9,660 nt of DNA from Nitrospina sp. (GCA_004357435.1 SMVS01000040.1:1-9660); one strand, 5' to 3'; positions 1-6,963 are shown, counted from the first letter of the stretch. The notes: a model not told the origin generated them from the letters alone. Made by a program: numbers and translations.

Positions 1-1
1 C

Positions 2-31
2 ATCCAAACTAATGAAGAGGGACTATCGTGA
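2..31 (+). CDS. Possible 3' end of an upstream gene, perhaps parA (partial)
   Basis: One frame is open from the window edge to a TGA at 29-31 and would read ...IQTNEEGLS, overlapping the parB start as GTGA. A second frame stops earlier, at TAA 10-12. parA normally lies directly upstream of parB, so either could be the ParA C-terminus. The few codons present carry no recognisable motif, so the frame and identity are inferred from context only. Confidence 0.25.
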   Translation: MQTNEEGLS

Positions 32-894
32 CCAGAAAAGCATTGGGTAAAGGCATCCACGCATTGATACCGGATTTTGTAATCGGCACCGATCCCACCA
101 AAGCGCAGGACGGTTTAAGAGAGTTGCTGATTGATGAAATCATACCCAACAGTTATCAGCCGCGAAAAAATTTTAATGAAGAAGCCTTGCAGGACTTGGC
201 GGATTCCATCCGAGAAAACGGCATTATTCAGCCGATCGTGGTCCAAAAAAAGGATGACCGGTATGAGCTGATTTGTGGTGAAAGGCGGTGGCGGTCGGCC
301 CAGCAGGCCGGGCTTAAAAAAATCCCGGCGATTGTCCGCGAAGCCAGCAGTAGGGAAGCATTGCAAATCGCTCTCATTGAAAATATTCATCGTGAGGACC
401 TCAATCCGATTGAGGAGGCCCACGCTTATCAGCGGATGCTGGACGATTTTTCTTTAACCCAGGAAGACATCGCCCAGCGTGTCGGTAAAAAGCGTGCGAC
501 CGTAGCCAATTACCTGCGGTTGCTCAAGCTGTCCCGTCCCATCCAGGAGGACTTGATCAGTGGCGAGCTGACCATGGGCCATGCCCGTGCGTTGCTGGCA
601 TTGGAAACACCGCAGGACATGGAAACGGTGCGCCGGGAGGTGGCCAAAAAATCCATGAGCGTGCGGCAGGTGGAGTTTTTCATTCAAAAACTAAAGCGCC
701 GAGGTCCAAAACGGCATCCAAAAAATATAGCCCAAAAGGACATTCATACTAAAAACATGGAAACCGCCCTGCAACGTCATTTCGGGACCAAGGTGGAGAT
801 CGAGCCCGCTGTCAAAGGGGGCAAACTGGTCATCCACTATTATTCTAATGACGATCTCAGCAGGATCCATGATATGATATTACGGAAAGAGTGA
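28..894 (+). CDS. parB: ParB/Spo0J chromosome-partition CTPase
   Basis: This is the ParB DNA-binding protein that loads at parS sites, spreads as a CTP-dependent sliding clamp and works with the ParA ATPase to segregate chromosome origins. The 288-aa length is usual. The N-terminus has the ParA-contacting pattern LGKGIHALI (residues 6-14). The CTP-binding domain carries GERRWR (84-89) and ENIHREDLNPIEEA (118-131). A helix-turn-helix follows at about 143-168 (LTQEDIAQRVG...), and a short C-terminal dimerisation region ends the protein. The GTG start at 28 is preceded by AGAGGG at 16-21, six bases upstream. No parS-like site (TGTTTCACGTGAAACA) is visible in the window. The bactofilin gene begins 63 bp downstream in the same direction, so co-transcription is likely. 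Myxococcus xanthus bactofilins BacNOP position ParABS through PadC, so this neighbourhood has functional precedent. Confidence 0.96.
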   Translation: MTRKALGKGIHALIPDFVIGTDPTKAQDGLRELLIDEIIPNSYQPRKNFNEEALQDLADSIRENGIIQPIVVQKKDDRYELICGERRWRSAQQAGLKKIPAIVREASSREALQIALIENIHREDLNPIEEAHAYQRMLDDFSLTQEDIAQRVGKKRATVANYLRLLKLSRPIQEDLISGELTMGHARALLALETPQDMETVRREVAKKSMSVRQVEFFIQKLKRRGPKRHPKNIAQKDIHTKNMETALQRHFGTKVEIEPAVKGGKLVIHYYSNDDLSRIHDMILRKE

Positions 895-957
895 TTCAAA
901 AATTGCCGACGCGTTCAGCAAGCCTGCAAAAACCCTAATTCCCAGAGGAGGTCATCG

Positions 958-1359
958 GTGGCCAACAAAAATTTAGCCAGCAAGGAAATCAAGGCTTACA
1001 TGGGTGAAGATGCGGTCTTCAAGGGGGTGCTGACCTTCAGCGGGGCGGTGCGTGTTGACGGTCGCCTGGAAGGTGAGGTGCATACCGAGGGCACATTGAT
1101 CGTGGGCGAAAAAGGTGTGCTGGAAGCGGACATCACCGCCGGCACGGTGGTGTGCATGGGCAAGATCACCGGTAGCATCAAAGCCACCGAGCAGGTGGAA
1201 ATTCACGCCAACAGCGTGATGATCGGCAATATCCAAACCCCCTCCCTGTTTATTGAAGTGGGCGCCCAATTCGACGGCACCTGCGTCATGTCCCCGAACG
1301 CGGACAATATCATCAAACTGGTACCCGAAGAAGAAACCGGTCTCAGCTCCTCAGGCTGA
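958..1359 (+). CDS. Bactofilin (canonical, short)
   Basis: Bactofilins are cytoskeletal proteins that polymerise without nucleotide through a right-handed beta-helix and act as scaffolds at the inner membrane. This 133-aa protein is almost entirely the bactofilin (DUF583/PF04519) core. From about residue 20 to 115 it shows the repeating pattern of glycines and short hydrophobic strands (F-G-V-L, V-D-G-R-L-E-G-E-V, V-G-E-K-G-V-L-E-A-D-I, M-G-K-I-T-G-S-I), with disordered ends. The GTG start at 958 is supported by a strong Shine-Dalgarno AGAGGAGGT at 944-952, five bases upstream. It sits 63 bp after parB with no terminator between, so it probably belongs to the parAB transcript. It lacks the N-terminal extension found on the second bactofilin at 3526-4107. 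Subfamily and cellular role (shape, polarity or origin positioning) cannot be decided from the sequence. Confidence 0.93.
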   Translation: MANKNLASKEIKAYMGEDAVFKGVLTFSGAVRVDGRLEGEVHTEGTLIVGEKGVLEADITAGTVVCMGKITGSIKATEQVEIHANSVMIGNIQTPSLFIEVGAQFDGTCVMSPNADNIIKLVPEEETGLSSSG

Positions 1360-1439
1360 CGGCCCGCCGCATTTCCACCCTCCCTGTTTTACAAACGCCC
1401 TCCCTATATTTTCCAAACTCGTTATTAACCAATTAGTTA

Positions 1440-1468
1440 TTGAGTAACTGGCCCGGACCCTATACAAT
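1440..1468 (+). promoter_or_regulatory. Predicted sigma-70-type promoter for the rsmI operon
   Basis: A -35 box TTGAGT (1440-1445) and a -10 box TACAAT (1463-1468) are separated by 17 bp, a good match to the housekeeping consensus. The expected transcription start falls around 1474-1476, only a few bases before the rsmI ATG at 1479. The -35 region lies within small AT-rich inverted repeats (GTTA-T-TAAC at 1421-1429 and AGTTA/TAACT at 1435-1449) that could bind a regulator. Two direct copies of CCCTCCCT lie upstream, at 1378-1385 and 1398-1405. Predicted by eye only. Confidence 0.5.
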
Positions 1469-1478
1469 AAAATGAACT

Positions 1479-2186
1479 ATGGAGCATCCGGAAAAGGGGA
1501 CCTTGTTTATTGTGAGTACGCCCATTGGCAACTTGGGTGATGTCACTTACCGGTCGGTGGCAACATTGGAAAAGGTTGACGGGATCGCGGCTGAAGACAC
1601 CCGGCGCACCCGCATCCTGTTGAACCATTATAAAATAGCCACGCCTCTGGCAAGTTTCAACAGTCACAACCAAACACGCAAAGGACCGCAATTTATCAAG
1701 CGTTTGAACCGGGGTGAGCACCTGGCGCTAGTGTCGGATGCCGGAACGCCGGGCATATCGGACCCGCTTTTTCATCTGGTCCAACTGGCCATAGAAAATG
1801 AAATCCGGGTGGAATCGTTGCCGGGTCCGTCGGCGCTGTTGGCCGCCTTGACGGTATCCGGTTTGCCCATGGACCGATTTTTGTTTGAGGGATTTTTACC
1901 GCGGAAAAAAAGAAGGAAGCAAACGTTGGCGACCCTGGCCAGTCAGCCCACGACGGTGGTGCTGTTTGAATCGCCGCACCGCATCGACAAGACCCTCAGG
2001 GACCTCCGCGAAGTTTTTGGGAATCGTCAAGTCGCGTTGACCCGCGAGCTGACTAAATTGCATGAAGAAGTTTTGCGCGGTACTCTGGACGAACTCGTAG
2101 CGGCCAGCCAGAATCGCAAATGGCGCGGCGAAATAACCGTAGTCATTGCGGGTGAAAGTAAAAGAAAGGATCGAACCAGTTCATGA
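1479..2186 (+). CDS. rsmI: 16S rRNA 2'-O-methyltransferase RsmI (C1402)
   Basis: RsmI methylates the ribose of C1402 in 16S rRNA using S-adenosylmethionine, tuning the ribosomal P site. The tetrapyrrole-methylase fold is clear: TPIGNLGD (14-21), AAEDTRRT (37-44), LVSDAGTPGISDP (84-96), LPGPSALLAAL (114-124), DRFLFEGFLPRKKRR (132-146) and a final strand GEITVVIAG. At 235 aa it is shorter than the E. coli protein (about 286 aa), because the small C-terminal helical domain is missing; shorter forms are known in other phyla. The ATG at 1479 is the only start that keeps the conserved N-terminal strand whole, yet no Shine-Dalgarno precedes it, and the predicted promoter at 1440-1468 would give a nearly leaderless mRNA. 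The stop overlaps the next gene's start as ATGA (2183-2186), implying translational coupling to the MinD-like ATPase. Confidence 0.94.
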   Translation: MEHPEKGTLFIVSTPIGNLGDVTYRSVATLEKVDGIAAEDTRRTRILLNHYKIATPLASFNSHNQTRKGPQFIKRLNRGEHLALVSDAGTPGISDPLFHLVQLAIENEIRVESLPGPSALLAALTVSGLPMDRFLFEGFLPRKKRRKQTLATLASQPTTVVLFESPHRIDKTLRDLREVFGNRQVALTRELTKLHEEVLRGTLDELVAASQNRKWRGEITVVIAGESKRKDRTSS

Positions 2187-3517
2187 CAATCATTTCAGTG
2201 GTGGGCCCCAAGGGCGGCATCGGCAAAACAACTTTATCCATCAACACCACCGCGGCGTTGACCCGTCGGGTGGCATCCCGCCCCTCCCGGCAAGGCGTTG
2301 GCCTGATCGATCTGGACCTCAGACTGCCGACAATCTCCAGCATTCTTGACAGCCATCCCAAGAAAACATTTTACGATTTGTTTGAAACTCTGGACAACAA
2401 ATCCTATCAGGTGGAATTTCTCCGAACGGTTTACATGATCCTTTCACGGTTCGGTCAATATTTGGCGGGAGACATCCAGGCCGACGATAAAAAACTGGCA
2501 AAGATTCTTTTCAAATATCAAAACCTGAATTATGAATTGTTTCGCTACGAGGCCTTCCCATTCGGCGATGCCCTGCATGAACTGTTCATGGAGCGGGTGA
2601 ATGTCCGCACCGTGGATCAAATAAAAAGCCTGGAGCCCATCCTGAATAAATTTGATCTAAAGAAATTCCGCTCGTTGATCCGGGACAGTGAAAATAATTC
2701 ATGGCCGGTGCTGGAGGAGTACATCAATTTCATTGAAGAGTACGGGTTCTCTTTTTTGGGCGGGGAAGTACCGATTCTGGGCAAGCGGCTCCACCGGAAA
2801 CGCATCAACCAGCCCGAGTTTCTTTTGTTGTTTCTAAAAGTTCTGGAAGGGGTTGTTAAGAAGTTTGACTATGTGGTCCTCGACACCCCGGCCGGCGGCG
2901 TCAATCACCTTTCATCCCTGATGAATATTATTGACCAGGTCCTGTTCATTTTTGATTTGAGCAACACCATTGCCGTCAACGGCAGTATCGATGCGTTGCA
3001 TTCGTTCATTGATTATTATGAGGATTTTCAAAAGGACGCGATGCGCGGCACCTTGACCGGCCTGGACAAAGAGTATGTGGATCGGGTGATCCGTGAGCGG
3101 GGCAAGAATGCAGTTTGTGAATCAATGAAAAACAAAAAACTGGGCATCCTGTTCAACCGTTGTCAGGATTCCGATGCTATCAAAAAGGCCCTCGGCCAAT
3201 TGCGGGAATACCTGGATACGCTCGACAAATATCAACAATATAAAAACCGCATTCATATCGTCGGCATGGTGCCCAACCATAAAATCATCAACATCACCAA
3301 CAACCGCTGTGCCCTGTTTTATGATATGGACATGGCGTTGACCGCAAGAATGGATCAAATTGCCGAGAGCATTGTGTCCGACAACCAAAATTGTCCCACT
3401 CTGGGGGATCCCGACAAGGAGATCATTCGTTACTTGAACAGTTCGGAGAGGCCCAAAATAATCAAGAAACTGACCCAAATTGCCGGTAACTTGCGGGCTG
3501 CCAGCAACTTCAGCTGA
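2183..3517 (+). CDS. MinD/ParA-type positioning ATPase with large internal insertion
   Basis: This is a deviant-Walker P-loop ATPase of the MinD/ParA/Mrp class, whose members dimerise on ATP and position cargo on the membrane or nucleoid. Seen directly: a Walker A with the signature lysine, GPKGGIGKTT (residues 8-17, K10 and K15); a Walker A'-like segment LIDLDLRLPT (41-50); and a switch II strand VVLDTPAGG (231-239). About 180 residues separate A' from switch II, well over 100 more than I expect in MinD. The inserted part is helical, charged and rich in F, Y and L, and I recognise no domain in it. The C-terminus (about 424-440, PKIIKKLTQIAG...) could form a basic amphipathic helix, like the MinD membrane-targeting sequence. 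The start is fixed by a 4-base overlap with rsmI. The second bactofilin begins 8 bp after the stop, so the ATPase, bactofilin and transpeptidase are probably made together. I infer a role in placing the bactofilin/transpeptidase pair; its true cargo is unknown. Confidence 0.82.
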   Translation: MTIISVVGPKGGIGKTTLSINTTAALTRRVASRPSRQGVGLIDLDLRLPTISSILDSHPKKTFYDLFETLDNKSYQVEFLRTVYMILSRFGQYLAGDIQADDKKLAKILFKYQNLNYELFRYEAFPFGDALHELFMERVNVRTVDQIKSLEPILNKFDLKKFRSLIRDSENNSWPVLEEYINFIEEYGFSFLGGEVPILGKRLHRKRINQPEFLLLFLKVLEGVVKKFDYVVLDTPAGGVNHLSSLMNIIDQVLFIFDLSNTIAVNGSIDALHSFIDYYEDFQKDAMRGTLTGLDKEYVDRVIRERGKNAVCESMKNKKLGILFNRCQDSDAIKKALGQLREYLDTLDKYQQYKNRIHIVGMVPNHKIINITNNRCALFYDMDMALTARMDQIAESIVSDNQNCPTLGDPDKEIIRYLNSSERPKIIKKLTQIAGNLRAASNFS

Positions 3518-3525
3518 GTATTTCC

Positions 3526-4107
3526 ATGTTTCTCCACAGGTACAATTTTTTCATCAAACATAAAGTCCTCGCCGCGGCGCAATATGATTTCCTGTTTGCC
3601 GGGGATATTCATGACTTTTATGACCCGCCAACCCGCGATAAATTTTATCGCCTGATTGAAAAATTGGAAAAATTCAAAGGGGAGTGCACATGGTCGGAAT
3701 CGCGTCTCCTCAAAAAGTTTCGTGGCGCAAATTTTGGATTGCGTCTGCAGGGCGATCGGGTGTCCGTGGAAACGTATATTTTTGATGGTTCGCTGAGAAT
3801 TGAGGGAAAGCATCTGGGCGACATGACCGTTCGCAACCGATTGGTCATCGCTCAGGGGGCTTACCAGGAAGGCGATGTTTCAGCCGCCGAAGTAATTTGC
3901 CAGGGCCAAATCATCGGCAACGTGAAGGCCAGACGCAAAGTGACCATCCTCCCCGGCGGCACAGTGGTCGGGGACATTGTGGCGCCTGCTCTGCAATTCG
4001 ATTCCGGAGCCTCCTTTCAGGGCAATTGCCAGGTGGACCTTATTCAAAGCAAGGCAGTGAGCCCACCCCGTAAAAGCTTGATCGCCCAATTATTTGGATC
4101 GGGGTAA
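3526..4107 (+). CDS. Bactofilin with a novel N-terminal extension
   Basis: This 193-aa protein has two parts. Residues 71 to about 175 form a bactofilin beta-helix core, recognisable from repeated short strands and glycines (VETYIFDGSLRIEG, GAYQEGDVSA, CQGQIIGNVKA, LPGGTVVGDIVA, DSGASFQGNCQV). Residues 1-70 precede it and do not look like ordinary disordered bactofilin tails: they are ordered-looking and rich in aromatic and charged residues. This segment aligns without gaps to the N-terminus of the L,D-transpeptidase encoded next (see the module entries). The C-terminus LIAQLFGSG is short and hydrophobic and may aid membrane or polymer contacts. The ATG start lies 8 bp after the ATPase stop with no obvious Shine-Dalgarno, so translation may depend on coupling. 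The protein should be cytoplasmic, since no signal peptide or transmembrane segment is seen. I infer a scaffold recruiting, or recruited by, the downstream cell-wall enzyme. Confidence 0.88.
   Translation: MFLHRYNFFIKHKVLAAAQYDFLFAGDIHDFYDPPTRDKFYRLIEKLEKFKGECTWSESRLLKKFRGANFGLRLQGDRVSVETYIFDGSLRIEGKHLGDMTVRNRLVIAQGAYQEGDVSAAEVICQGQIIGNVKARRKVTILPGGTVVGDIVAPALQFDSGASFQGNCQVDLIQSKAVSPPRKSLIAQLFGSG
3568..3735 (+). other. Shared N-terminal module, copy in the bactofilin
   Basis: Codons for residues 15-70 of the bactofilin. They align without gaps to residues 9-64 of the transpeptidase. Shared residues include Y20, L23, Y32-D33, T36-R37, Y41, I44, K46-L47-E48, E58, L61, K64-F65, G67-A68 and F70. 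Over residues 32-70, 16 of 39 positions are identical, with many conservative pairs such as D/E, F/L and L/I. The pattern YD..TR...Y..I.KLE and then KF.GA.F matches no domain I know. Confidence 0.72.
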
Positions 4108-4177
4108 AAAAAGCAAACCTCCTCCTCTCAATCTTCCCAAGCCAGAGTTGGATTGATTTTTTTGTGCCAGAGGTTTT

Positions 4178-5317
4178 ATGACTCCGAGAAAACTCAGAAT
4201 TCTCAATATCACCGAATACAACCTCCTCGCCAACAAAAACCCAACGGGCAGTTACGACCGGACCACCCGCGAACACCTGTACGCAATCATAAAGAAGTTG
4301 GAGCGGCCCTCTTTTTTGCTGTCCCGTCTCGAAGTAAAACTGCACCAGAAATTTTTAGGAGCAAGTTTTTCCGCGTTGGAGGACAAAGGCAAGAAGGTCA
4401 AATTCGAGATCGCCCGGTATCGTCTCACCAGCAAAATAAAATATTCCATAAAGTTGGCGGCTTTAGCGGTGATGGTTCTATTGTTGAGCGGTTGGGCGGT
4501 TTATCACCTCGTGTTGAGTCACGAGACCCGGAAGGAAGTGGATTTGGCATACTATGCCGGGTTGAGCCGGTTGGGTCTGGTGGCCAGCGAGGAAGTGGAA
4601 CGGATGCGCCAGGATCTGGAGGTCACTTCCCAGGACCTGGTCAAAACCAAAAAGGAAAAGGAAGAGTTGGCGCAAGTTGTGGAACAGATGATCCACAACA
4701 ACAAGCTCGCCAAAAACCTCAAATACATCGTCAAACAAATTTACAACGATCCCCGAACGGTGTATCGCAGGCAAAAAGACCACGTGGCATTGAATTTCGA
4801 TGGTCGAACCATCGCCCGTTATTCCACCCAGCCGGAGAAGTGGTATCTATTGGGCATCATCGAATCGGGCGTCCTGCGGGTTTATTACGATAACGATATA
4901 CTGATGGAGGTTGAAACCATTTTCGGACGCGCCGGGGAAGAAACCCCGTTGGGTGAGTATGAAATCAAAAACAAAATCTATAATCCCACCTGGTATAAAA
5001 AAGAGCGGATCAACGGCAAATGGCAAGTCCGCGCGATACCGTTCGGCGACCCCGATCATGAAATCGGTCATTGGTGGATGGGCATGAAAAGACTGGGGCC
5101 GCCGGTGGCCGGTAGTTATGGCATCCATGGGGTCAACGTTGGCAAATCCAATGAATTTTTCAAAAAGAATTTCGACTGGCGTAACGGCAGTGCCGGTTGC
5201 CCGAACATTCAGGCCTGGTACCTGCACTTCCTCGCCCAGGTGGTTCCCAAGGGCACCCGCGTCAACATCGTTGCCAAAGACAAGCGGTCCGCTCCTGCCA
5301 GCAATACCGCCGCTTGA
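4178..5317 (+). CDS. Membrane-anchored L,D-transpeptidase (YkuD) with cytoplasmic N-terminal module
   Basis: YkuD enzymes use a cysteine to form 3-3 cross-links in peptidoglycan or to attach proteins to it. Layout of the 379 aa: a cytoplasmic N-terminus (1-92) whose residues 9-64 match the preceding bactofilin; one transmembrane helix (about 93-113) with basic residues before it, giving an N-in/C-out topology; a coiled coil (about 137-175, EEVERMRQDLEVTS...); and a YkuD domain from about 225 to 370. The catalytic region has H317 in GIHGVN and C341 in GSAGCPN. The family motif is [S/T]HGC, so the His two before the Cys is Ala here (A339), and the H-to-C spacing is a little long. Activity is likely but not certain. 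The ATG has AGAGG at 4169-4173, four bases upstream. The gene follows the bactofilin by 70 bp. By position and topology it could cross-link the wall wherever the bactofilin scaffold places it, as with other bactofilin partners (PbpC in Caulobacter, Csd1 in Helicobacter). Confidence 0.86.
   Translation: MTPRKLRILNITEYNLLANKNPTGSYDRTTREHLYAIIKKLERPSFLLSRLEVKLHQKFLGASFSALEDKGKKVKFEIARYRLTSKIKYSIKLAALAVMVLLLSGWAVYHLVLSHETRKEVDLAYYAGLSRLGLVASEEVERMRQDLEVTSQDLVKTKKEKEELAQVVEQMIHNNKLAKNLKYIVKQIYNDPRTVYRRQKDHVALNFDGRTIARYSTQPEKWYLLGIIESGVLRVYYDNDILMEVETIFGRAGEETPLGEYEIKNKIYNPTWYKKERINGKWQVRAIPFGDPDHEIGHWWMGMKRLGPPVAGSYGIHGVNVGKSNEFFKKNFDWRNGSAGCPNIQAWYLHFLAQVVPKGTRVNIVAKDKRSAPASNTAA
4202..4369 (+). 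other. Shared N-terminal module, copy in the L,D-transpeptidase
   Basis: Codons for residues 9-64 of the transpeptidase, matching residues 15-70 of the bactofilin at a constant offset of six residues. Conserved positions here are Y14, L17, Y26-D27, T30-R31, Y35, I38, K40-L41-E42, E52, L55, K58-F59, G61-A62 and F64. It lies on the cytoplasmic side of the predicted transmembrane helix, the same compartment as the bactofilin. Confidence 0.72.
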
Positions 5318-5343
5318 AAATTGCAGGCGTGTCTCAATTAAAA

Positions 5344-5359
5344 AGGTTGCCCCCAACCT
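5344..5359 (-). terminator. Possible weak terminator reading on the - strand
   Basis: An inverted repeat AGGTTG/CAACCT with a four-base loop is followed, on the - strand, by TTTTAATTG. On the + strand it lacks a T-run and is preceded by A's instead. No - strand gene needs it, so it would only stop antisense transcription into the transpeptidase gene. The rest of 5318-5437 holds an AT-rich stretch just before argH and nothing else I can name. Confidence 0.25.
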
Positions 5360-5437
5360 CAAACCAAAATACAATCCCTAGCAACGTGTTCCACGCACCA
5401 CTGTTATCGAATCCATCCTTTTAAATTTAAATTCCAG

Positions 5438-6829
5438 ATGACTAAAAAATCCAACACAAAATCTCCCTGGGGAGGCCGGTTCAAGGAATCCACCGATGAT
5501 TGGATGATCCGCTTCTCGGCCTCAATTTTCTTCGACCGCCGGTTGTACGCCTACGATATCGCGGGCAGTATCGCCCACTGCAAAACTCTTGTTAAAGCTA
5601 AAATTATAAAGCCGGGGGAATCGAAAAAAATCATCTCCGGACTGCAACAAATTCTAAAAGAGTTCGAGCAGGGAAAATTCAAGGTCAAGGAAAGTCTGGA
5701 AGACATTCACATGAACATCGAGCAGAGGCTCATTCAAATCGCGGGGCCAGTCGGCGGCAAACTGCACACGGCGCGTAGCCGCAACGACCAGGTGGCACTA
5801 GACATCCGGTTGTACCTGCGCGATGAAGTCGACGCGGTGCAGAAAGGCATCCGGCAATTGGTCAAGGTGCTGATCCAGCTCGCCCGGCAACATGTCGAGA
5901 CCATCATTCCCGGCTACACACATATGCAGAGGGCGCAACCGATTCTGCTGGCGCACCATCTGCTGGCCTATGTGGAAATGCTAGCGCGGGACCGGAGCCG
6001 GTTTGAAGATGCGAAGAAGCGCATCAATGTCATGCCGCTGGGTTCCGCGGCGCTGGCCGGCACCAATTTTCCCATCGACCGCAAACACACCGCCAAACTT
6101 TTAGGTTTCCAGGAAATCACGCACAACAGTCTCGACGCGGTGAGCGACCGCGATTTTGCCGTCGAGTTTTGTTCCGCCTCGGCTCTGCTGATGATGCACC
6201 TCAGCCGGTTTTGCGAGGACATTGTTTTGTGGTCGACCAGTGAATTCGGGTTTCTGGAGCTGTCCGATCAGTTCACCACCGGGAGCAGTATCATGCCGCA
6301 GAAAAAAAATCCCGACGCGGCGGAACTGGTGCGCGGTAAAACCGGCCGGGTGTACGGCAACCTGATGAGCTTGCTGGCCATGCTGAAAAGCCTGCCGCTG
6401 GCTTACAACAAGGATTTGCAGGAAGATAAAGAACCGTTGTTCGATACGGTGGAGACGGTGAAAGGATCGTTGGCGGTGTTCCATGGCATGCTGAAGACGG
6501 CTCGCTTCAAAAAAATTCCGTTGAAACGACTGGCGGAAGAGGGATTTTTAACCGCGACGGATTTGGCGGATTACCTGGTCATGCAAAACGTGCCGTTTCG
6601 CGAGGCGCACGAGATCACCGGCAAAACAGTGGCGCATTGTATCGCCACCCATCGCCATCTCGACCAACTGCCGCTGGCCGAGTTGCAAAAAATTTCGCCG
6701 CGGTTCAAAAAAGATGTGTACGATTTTATTTCCATTCCGAAGTCAGTGCAACGCAAAAACGTGTACGGCGGCACCGCCAAAAAACGGGTGCAGGAGCAGA
6801 TCCTGCGCTTATCTAAAATTTGGAAATGA
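5438..6829 (+). CDS. argH: Argininosuccinate lyase
   Basis: ArgH cleaves argininosuccinate to arginine and fumarate, the last step of arginine synthesis, as a cytoplasmic homotetramer. The 463-aa length is standard. Family marks in order: WGGRF near the N-terminus, EDIHMNIEQRL, the conserved HTARSRNDQVALDIRLYLR, GYTHMQRAQP carrying the catalytic His (H162), and the fumarase/lyase signature GSSIMPQKKNPD (from G282) with the catalytic serine loop. The C-terminal region FLTATDLADYLV and ending KKRVQEQILRL are also typical. The ATG at 5438 lacks a clear Shine-Dalgarno and follows an AT-rich stretch. No strong promoter is visible in the 120 bp upstream, so the gene may be read through from the left or use a weak local promoter. 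The small lipoprotein gene that often follows argH is present but displaced by about 380 bp of repeat-rich DNA. Confidence 0.98.
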   Translation: MTKKSNTKSPWGGRFKESTDDWMIRFSASIFFDRRLYAYDIAGSIAHCKTLVKAKIIKPGESKKIISGLQQILKEFEQGKFKVKESLEDIHMNIEQRLIQIAGPVGGKLHTARSRNDQVALDIRLYLRDEVDAVQKGIRQLVKVLIQLARQHVETIIPGYTHMQRAQPILLAHHLLAYVEMLARDRSRFEDAKKRINVMPLGSAALAGTNFPIDRKHTAKLLGFQEITHNSLDAVSDRDFAVEFCSASALLMMHLSRFCEDIVLWSTSEFGFLELSDQFTTGSSIMPQKKNPDAAELVRGKTGRVYGNLMSLLAMLKSLPLAYNKDLQEDKEPLFDTVETVKGSLAVFHGMLKTARFKKIPLKRLAEEGFLTATDLADYLVMQNVPFREAHEITGKTVAHCIATHRHLDQLPLAELQKISPRFKKDVYDFISIPKSVQRKNVYGGTAKKRVQEQILRLSKIWK

Positions 6830-6910
6830 ATTTTTAATGAATGAATCCAAAATTCTACGCGGAACGCTGAGAGCTTTGGGTAAGTACAAACGCGAAAAAC
6901 CGAGATGCTT

Positions 6911-6949
6911 TCCTTCGGCAAGCTCAGGACAGGCTACCGGCTCAGCATG
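6911..6949. repeat. Fragment of a dispersed intergenic repeat (CTTCGGCAAGCTCAGGACAG type)
   Basis: The stretch starting TCCTTCGGCAAGCTCAGGAC looks like a short repeat I associate with intergenic DNA of many environmental bacteria. When translated it gives the familiar spurious tail PSASSGQA. It follows argH by about 80 bp. Only one copy is present in this window, so the repeat status rests on recognition rather than on a second copy seen here. Confidence 0.5.
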
Positions 6950-6963
6950 ATAAATAAAAAGTT

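Noticed and set aside
4153..4893. 246-codon frame overlapping the transpeptidase gene
   Set aside because: Low-complexity, Gly/Gln/Arg-rich translation in a shifted frame of a gene with clear domains.
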